NCBI GenBank assembly: GCA_009692945.1
Contig: SHYD01000020.1
Coordinates: forward strand, 1-40,170
DNA length: 40,170 nt
Source of the DNA: Dehalococcoidia bacterium
GTDB taxonomy: Bacteria > Chloroflexota > Dehalococcoidia > SHYD01
Reading direction: 5' to 3'
Both the position numbers and the translations under genes were made by a program. The notes under the pieces are model-generated. The model was not told the DNA's origin. It made no database searches and saw nothing but the letters and a program-made list of their open reading frames with translations. Every line of letters begins with the position of its first letter. Within the stretch, counting starts at the first letter, position 1. Below are positions 36,479 through 40,170 of the stretch, one piece after another.

Positions 36479-37570
36479 ATGGCCGAAACACGCGCCGCCG
36501 TCATCACTGGATTCAACCAGCCACTGGAGATTCGCTCAGTCCAGATCCCGGAACTGGAACCGACCGCCATGCTGGCGAAAGTGGAAGCCGCCACCCTCTG
36601 CGGTACCGACGTCCACCGCTGGCACGGCAGGGTCGCCACGGCCGAGATGTTGCCCTTCATCCCCGGCCATGAGACCTGCGGCATCATCGCCGAGATGAAC
36701 GGAGAGCGCCGCGACCTTTTGGGGGAGCCGCTGAAACCGGGCGACCGGGTCCTGTGGTCCTACCCCACCTGCGGCCATTGCTACTGGTGTACCGTGGCAA
36801 AACAGACCTCGCATTGTCCCGAGATCCGGGTGTGGGGCGGCTCCCGTGCCGACCAGTTCCCGTTCCTGCTGGGCGGCCTGGCTGATTACCAGTACGTGCC
36901 GCCCGGCTGTGACGTGATCAAGGTGCCGGCCGCGGTCTCGCCGGCGTCGGCGGCGGCGGCGGCCTGCGCCTACCGGACCGTGATGCACGGCTTCGAACGC
37001 CTCGGCGCCATCGCTCCCCACGAGACGGTGGTGGTCCAGGGCAGCGGCCCGCTCGGCCTATTCGCGTCGGTGGTAGCGCGGGACCGCGGCGCGTACCGGG
37101 TGCTCGTCATCGGGGCGCCCGCCAACCGGCTCCAGGTGGCACGCGAACTCGGCGCCGACGATGTGCTGAGCCTCGACGAGGTCAAGGACTCCGCGGACCG
37201 AGTGAAATGGGTGCAGGACCGCAGCGGCGGACGCGGCGCGGACATCGTGATCCAGTGCGCCACCCATATGGCGGTGCCAGAGGGGATCGCGATGGTGCGG
37301 AAGGGCGGGCGCTATCTCTCGGTGGGGGTCGGTGGCGACGCGGCGATCTCCCCGACCGATTTCTGGCGCAGCGTCACCATCATCCCCGTCACCATGGCCG
37401 AGCCCCGCCACTGGCTGCAGGCGGTGCGATTTCTCGAATCTCGCGGGGCGGCTGTCCCCTTCGACAGCATGATCTCCCGGTCGTACAAGCTGGAGCAGGC
37501 GACCGAGGCGATGAATGCGATGGCCAACTTCGAGGTGGTCAAGCCGGTGATCTACCCCAACGGCGGGTAA
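36479..37570 (+). CDS. Zinc-dependent alcohol dehydrogenase family protein
   Basis: 363 residues with AAAGGAG upstream. Medium-chain dehydrogenase: catalytic zinc ligands C41 (CGTDVH) and H64-E65 (GHE); structural zinc loop C98, C101, C104 and C113; Rossmann motif GSGPLGLFA in the C-terminal half. It oxidises an alcohol or polyol with NAD(P). The structural loop has one more residue than usual before the last cysteine. Probably co-transcribed with the amidohydrolase gene. Confidence 0.88.
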   Translation: MAETRAAVITGFNQPLEIRSVQIPELEPTAMLAKVEAATLCGTDVHRWHGRVATAEMLPFIPGHETCGIIAEMNGERRDLLGEPLKPGDRVLWSYPTCGHCYWCTVAKQTSHCPEIRVWGGSRADQFPFLLGGLADYQYVPPGCDVIKVPAAVSPASAAAAACAYRTVMHGFERLGAIAPHETVVVQGSGPLGLFASVVARDRGAYRVLVIGAPANRLQVARELGADDVLSLDEVKDSADRVKWVQDRSGGRGADIVIQCATHMAVPEGIAMVRKGGRYLSVGVGGDAAISPTDFWRSVTIIPVTMAEPRHWLQAVRFLESRGAAVPFDSMISRSYKLEQATEAMNAMANFEVVKPVIYPNGG

Positions 37571-37639
37571 CCCGATCCCAGATTGGCTCTGGGAAAACCC
37601 CGCCGTTCTCGGCCTATTCATTACCCATAATTCGCGCTC

Positions 37640-37760
37640 AGCCGTTCAACCGCCCCACCCCCGGGAAAAAGAGAGAGGGTTTTTGTTGGGGGACACCCCC
37701 ACGCCCCCAGCGGGAAGGCTTCGCCCCCCTGCACTCCCCCTTCGTTGGCACAGAGAAAGC
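37640..37760 (-). repeat. Inverted, degenerate member of the repeat family (element B-like)
   Basis: In the 283-bp convergent gap between the alcohol dehydrogenase and globin genes. On the minus strand it reads GGGGGAGTGCAGGGGGGCGA..., then GCC, GGGGGCGTGGGGGTGTCCCC and a C/T-rich block, in the same order as element B at 30040-30140. The hairpin GGGGG-ACA-CCCCC (37688-37700) is conserved. Terminal repeats and a duplication are not recognisable. No gene is visible from 37571 to 37853. Confidence 0.6.
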
Positions 37761-37853
37761 AAAGGCTTCGAATTCGGGGCATCCGCAAAGTATGGGCAAC
37801 GAATACGTATTGACGGCTTGGGGCATCGTCGTCCGCCGGACCCGCAGAACGGG

Positions 37854-38264
37854 TCACCGGTTCATCATGGCGATGGAGGCGCGCTCGAAGTATTGACGCA
37901 TCATCTCAGCCCATGGTTCGGGCACTGCAACCTCATCGATCGCCTCCAACATGTCCTTGAGCCATGCATTGCGCTCCGGCAGGCCGATGGGGAAGGGGAA
38001 GTGGCGCATCCGAAGGCGGGGGTGGCCGTATAGGTCGCTGTAGGTCCGAGGGCCACCGAAATACTGGATCAGGAAGAGGTACTGACGCTCGCGGCTCTCC
38101 CCCAGGTCGTCCGGGAACATGGGGCGCAGCAGCGGATCGGCGGCGACCCGGCGGTAGAATGCCGCCACGAGGTCGCGGAATAGCCGGTCACCCAGGGCAT
38201 CATAAGCCTGCGCCTCAATCGTGAGGAGCGGTGATTCCGTGAGGGGTGTCAACTCGGGATCCAT
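37854..38264 (-). CDS. Truncated haemoglobin, group II (trHbO)
   Basis: 136 residues, 2-on-2 globin. LFRDLVAAFYRRVAADPLLRPMFP, QYLFLIQYFGGPRTYSDLYG and GHPRLRMRHFPF (proximal H88) are characteristic of group II. It binds haem and may handle O2, NO or peroxide. No Shine-Dalgarno site precedes the ATG; a TTGACG (38299-38294) and a weak TAGCCT box (38276-38271) would start transcription close to the ATG, suggesting a leaderless message or coupling to the TlpA-like gene 74 nt upstream. Confidence 0.9.
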   Translation of the reverse strand: MDPELTPLTESPLLTIEAQAYDALGDRLFRDLVAAFYRRVAADPLLRPMFPDDLGESRERQYLFLIQYFGGPRTYSDLYGHPRLRMRHFPFPIGLPERNAWLKDMLEAIDEVAVPEPWAEMMRQYFERASIAMMNR

Positions 38265-38338
38265 GTAGGCAGGCTATCGTCTGCCCGGCACGGCGTCAAT
38301 CACCGAGCTGGGCCGAGTGTCGGGGCGGCGAACCCGGC

Positions 38339-38902
38339 TCAGCCTGCCGCCGCCAATCGTTCGAACAGTTGGCGCCACGAGTTCACGTCGCCCACGCCAT
38401 AGCCCGCGGTATACACGATGGCGCCATCCTTGCCCACCACGAACTTGGTCGAGGTGCTGGTGACGCGGTAACGCTCAAGCAGCTCAGGGTTGCCCTGGGC
38501 CACCTTCCACGGGTAGCCGTTGCTGGAGGCGAAGGCGCGCAGCACCTCTGGGCCCTCGCCCGGATCTATCCCGACCGCAACGAGGTTCACCTTACCGGCG
38601 TAGGCTGGATAGAGGTCTTTGAGGAACCGAAACTCGTCCCGGCAGACCGTTCACCAGGTAGCAAAGAAGAAGAGGACGTAGGGCTTGCGTTCGTTCGCCA
38701 GCGAGGCGCTGGAGACCGTCTGCCCGTCGACCGTCTGAAGGGTGAACGCCGGCGCGGAGTCGCCCACTTTCGGGGCGGTCCCGGGGCTCGCAGCCGAAGA
38801 AGGCCCCGCCGCTGGCGTTGGCGCCGCCGCAGGGCCGCAGCCTGCCAGTGCGATGCAGATGAGCACACTTGCCAGCGCCCGCCATGGGTGTCCTGGTCTC
38901 AT
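38339..38902 (-). CDS. TlpA-like thioredoxin-fold lipoprotein, probable selenoprotein (WUxxC)
   Basis: 187 residues if the in-frame TGA at 38653-38651 is read as selenocysteine. The start is the ATG at 38902, 5 nt after AGGAGG. The N terminus has a basic start, a hydrophobic stretch and lipobox LAGC (C22), so the mature protein is probably lipid-anchored outside the membrane, followed by an Ala/Pro-rich linker. The redoxin domain starts VGDSAPAFTL and reaches LFFFATW, then TGA (codon 84), T, V, C87, R, D, E, where TlpA proteins have WCxxC. The homology continues unbroken in the same frame to AGKVNLVAVGID and the C terminus. The usual cis-proline (PT before F) appears to be ST. It lies between the racemase-like and globin genes. 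Confidence 0.8.
38614..38653 (-). promoter_or_regulatory. SECIS-like hairpin downstream of the in-frame TGA
   Basis: Immediately after the TGA the minus-strand RNA can fold as outer stem GGUCU/AGACC (38648-38644 with 38618-38614), a small internal loop, inner stem GGGAC/GUUCC (38640-38636 with 38627-38623) and an 8-nt apical loop GAGUUUCG. The loop opens with G, contains GU, and begins 16 nt after the TGA, within the spacing known for bacterial SECIS elements read by SelB. Confidence 0.6.
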
Positions 38903-38948
38903 TGAACCTCCTGATTCCATGCCCGTTCAGTTGGGGTTGCCGCCTGCG

Positions 38949-39719
38949 TCACCGGCTGAACAATTGCCCGTAGCCCTGGACTTCTGACGGGTCCAATCGG
39001 GCGGTCTTGAGTCCGGCCCAGATCAACGCCTGCAGATTCGTGACAACCGGGATGCCGAGGTCCCGCTCCATCTCCTCGATGATCGCCGCCACGGGGGTGG
39101 AGGCGCCGGTGACCCAGATGCCGTCGCAGTCTGGATGGGCGTTGCGCAGCGACCGCACAGCGCGATAGGTGACCGCAGTCGGTTCGATCTCGAAGTCATG
39201 GTCGTAAACCGCGCGGAGTGCGCTGTGGCCCACCACCTCGATGCCGGCGTGGTGCAGGTAGTCCGGGATGCCATTGATGTAGTCGGTGAAGGGGTTCATC
39301 ACGGCGATGCGTTTCATGTTGAGGGCTCGCATCGCGTCGATGGAGGCGCCGATGCTGGTGACCAGCGGGATCGAGGTGATCTTTGCCATTCGCTGGCGGT
39401 ACACCGCCTCCTGGCCCCAGCCCTTGGTGACGATGGTGGGCAACCCAAGTTGGAGCAGGACGTCCGGATGGCGCGACGCCAACTCGCCCACCGCCTTCTC
39501 GGCGCGCACGACCGCGGCGTCGTAAGCGACCTGCAGTCCGGGCGTGCCGCGCGCCTCCGGGGGGATGACGATGTCCTGCGAGGTGATCACCAGCGTGACC
39601 CCCGGAGGCGCCATCAAGTAGAACTCGAAAGGGATATTCTCGGGGGCCGGATGGGCGGCCAGCAGCCCGAAACGGGCTTTCCAGCCGTACGCTGCACCCG
39701 CAGCAGGTTTGGTTATCAC
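38949..39719 (-). CDS. Asp/Glu racemase / maleate isomerase superfamily protein without catalytic cysteines
   Basis: 256 residues from a GTG preceded by AGGAG. It has the two-domain arylmalonate decarboxylase/maleate isomerase pattern: N-terminal GWKARFGLLAAHPAPENIPFEF, the first active-site loop at LQLGLPTIV and the second at GIWVTGASTPVAAIIEEME, then GIPVVTNLQALIWAGL. The catalytic cysteines expected in these loops are absent; the only cysteine is in HPDCDG. It may be a divergent enzyme with another mechanism or a binding protein. First gene of a minus-strand set with the TlpA-like and globin genes. Confidence 0.72.
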   Translation of the reverse strand: MITKPAAGAAYGWKARFGLLAAHPAPENIPFEFYLMAPPGVTLVITSQDIVIPPEARGTPGLQVAYDAAVVRAEKAVGELASRHPDVLLQLGLPTIVTKGWGQEAVYRQRMAKITSIPLVTSIGASIDAMRALNMKRIAVMNPFTDYINGIPDYLHHAGIEVVGHSALRAVYDHDFEIEPTAVTYRAVRSLRNAHPDCDGIWVTGASTPVAAIIEEMERDLGIPVVTNLQALIWAGLKTARLDPSEVQGYGQLFSR

Positions 39720-39796
39720 AAAATGCTCCTAAGCGCCGAATGGTCGTCGCCCATTATCGCGCCGGGATAGCTCGGGTACGAATCTTCCGGCGCTTG

Positions 39797-39960
39797 GTAA
39801 GAATTCACTGTTGAGGGGCGGCCGGGCCCAGGAGTGGGAGGGCACGAGGGCGGCAGCCCTCTGCGAGGGAGTGGGGGTGCCCCCACATAGAATTCCCCTC
39901 TTTTTTCCTGGGGTGGGGGGAGTGGCTCATACCCCCGAACCCCTGACACTGAATAGATAC
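39797..39960 (+). mobile_element. Miniature inverted-repeat element A, copy 3
   Basis: 164-bp element with ends GTAAGAATTCACTGTTGAGG and ...CCCCTGACACTGAATAGATAC, flanked by a perfect 8-bp direct repeat GGCGCTTG (39789-39796 and 39961-39968). The internal hairpins GAGGGC-GGCA-GCCCTC (39846-39861) and GTGGGGG-TG-CCCCCAC (39871-39886) are exact. It has no coding capacity, so it would move only with a transposase supplied from elsewhere. It sits 22 bp upstream of a strong promoter. Confidence 0.85.
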
Positions 39961-39982
39961 GGCGCTTGGATCGGGGTCCCGG

Positions 39983-40010
39983 TTGACGTCTGGGCCAATA
40001 GTTCTATAAT
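39983..40010 (+). promoter_or_regulatory. Strong sigma-70-type promoter
   Basis: TTGACG (39983-39988), a 16-bp spacer and a perfect TATAAT (40005-40010). This is the best promoter match I noticed in the window. Transcription should start near 40017 and run through a structured leader into the gene at 40132. Confidence 0.75.
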
Positions 40011-40016
40011 CGGTTC

Positions 40017-40131
40017 CAGCCAGAGCTAGCATCAGAAGTTGTGGAAATTGGGCTCCGGTCGAAAAAGGAGCGTCCCTTCCAGGTGAAGAGCAACACCGCC
40101 TCAATGAGGGGCGAGCAAGGAAGGGTACGCT
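40017..40131 (+). promoter_or_regulatory. Structured 5' leader that can hide the ribosome binding site
   Basis: A 12-bp stem pairs AGCGTCCCTTCC (40069-40080) with GGAAGGG-T-ACGCT (40119-40131, one bulged T), enclosing two small hairpins: GGTG/CACC (40082-40085 with 40094-40097) and GCCTC/GGGGC (40098-40102 with 40108-40112), giving a three-way junction. The right arm contains the Shine-Dalgarno sequence AAGGAAGGG and touches the ATG. An alternative stem GCTCC/GGAGC (40052-40056 with 40067-40071) would compete for its base. I do not recognise a known riboswitch. Confidence 0.5.
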
Positions 40132-40170
40132 ATGGGGACACGATATCAGATGGGGTCGGACAAGGCGAGC
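40132..40170 (+). CDS. Start of an unidentified gene, cut by the window end
   Basis: ATG at 40132 follows AAGGAAGGG at suitable spacing and opens 13 codons (MGTRYQMGSDKAS) before the window ends. Too short to identify. Its leader and promoter make it likely to be a real gene; a non-coding transcript is the alternative. Confidence 0.45.
   Translation, partial: MGTRYQMGSDKAS

Noticed and set aside
38339-38590. Separate small gene or decayed pseudogene for the C-terminal half of the TlpA-like protein
   Set aside because: The two halves are in one frame with no missing residues and only one stop, precisely at the catalytic cysteine position and followed by a plausible SECIS; random decay would rarely look like this.

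Overview
The window looks like a GC-rich bacterial chromosome segment, most likely from the Chloroflexota (Dehalococcoidia / SAR202-like). The basis is indirect: a complete S10-spc-alpha ribosomal operon of the usual bacterial order, a short core-MetE-type methionine synthase, a flavoprotein/iron-sulfur/CCG-subunit complex with no membrane anchors, and an accessory end rich in VOC, SDR, zinc-ADH and amidohydrolase genes. TGA is used as a normal stop in many genes (for example map and rplR), so the standard code applies.

Layout. (1) 1-17089, plus strand: the end of tuf, then rpsJ to rplO, secY, adk, map, infA, rpmJ, rpsM, rpsK, rpsD, rpoA, rplQ, truA, rplM and rpsI, tightly packed with several 1-4 nt overlaps. 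It ends in two hairpins, the second a perfect 21-bp dyad. (2) 17203-21829, minus strand: cupin phosphomannose isomerase, phosphohexomutase, nucleotidyltransferase, GDP-mannose 4,6-dehydratase and an RMD-type reductase, together a plausible route from fructose-6-P to GDP-D-rhamnose. (3) 21848-29774, minus strand: metK, ahcY, a GNAT protein, a fused APH-like/P-loop kinase, a short MetE-like methionine synthase, MTA phosphorylase and a two-domain VOC protein, that is, a methionine/SAM salvage block. Regions 2 and 3 form one run of co-directional genes. (4) 29775-40170: accessory region with small operons in both orientations: an SDR; an SdhA/SdhB/HdrB-like complex; an amidohydrolase plus zinc alcohol dehydrogenase; and a racemase-like protein, a TlpA-like lipoprotein and a truncated haemoglobin.

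Most notable. The TlpA-like lipoprotein (38339-38902, minus) reads through one in-frame TGA exactly where the first cysteine of the thioredoxin WCxxC motif belongs, giving WUxxC, followed by a SECIS-like hairpin; I interpret it as a selenoprotein that ordinary gene calling splits in two. All five long intergenic regions after 29.8 kb carry a GC-rich dispersed repeat. Two copies are complete miniature transposable elements with imperfect terminal inverted repeats (GTA...TAC) and perfect 8-bp target duplications, and one of them is nested inside a related element. At the right edge a strong promoter drives a leader whose 12-bp stem sequesters the ribosome binding site of a gene cut by the window end. 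The SdhA-like subunit lacks both the FAD-linking histidine and a key substrate arginine, so its substrate may not be succinate or fumarate.
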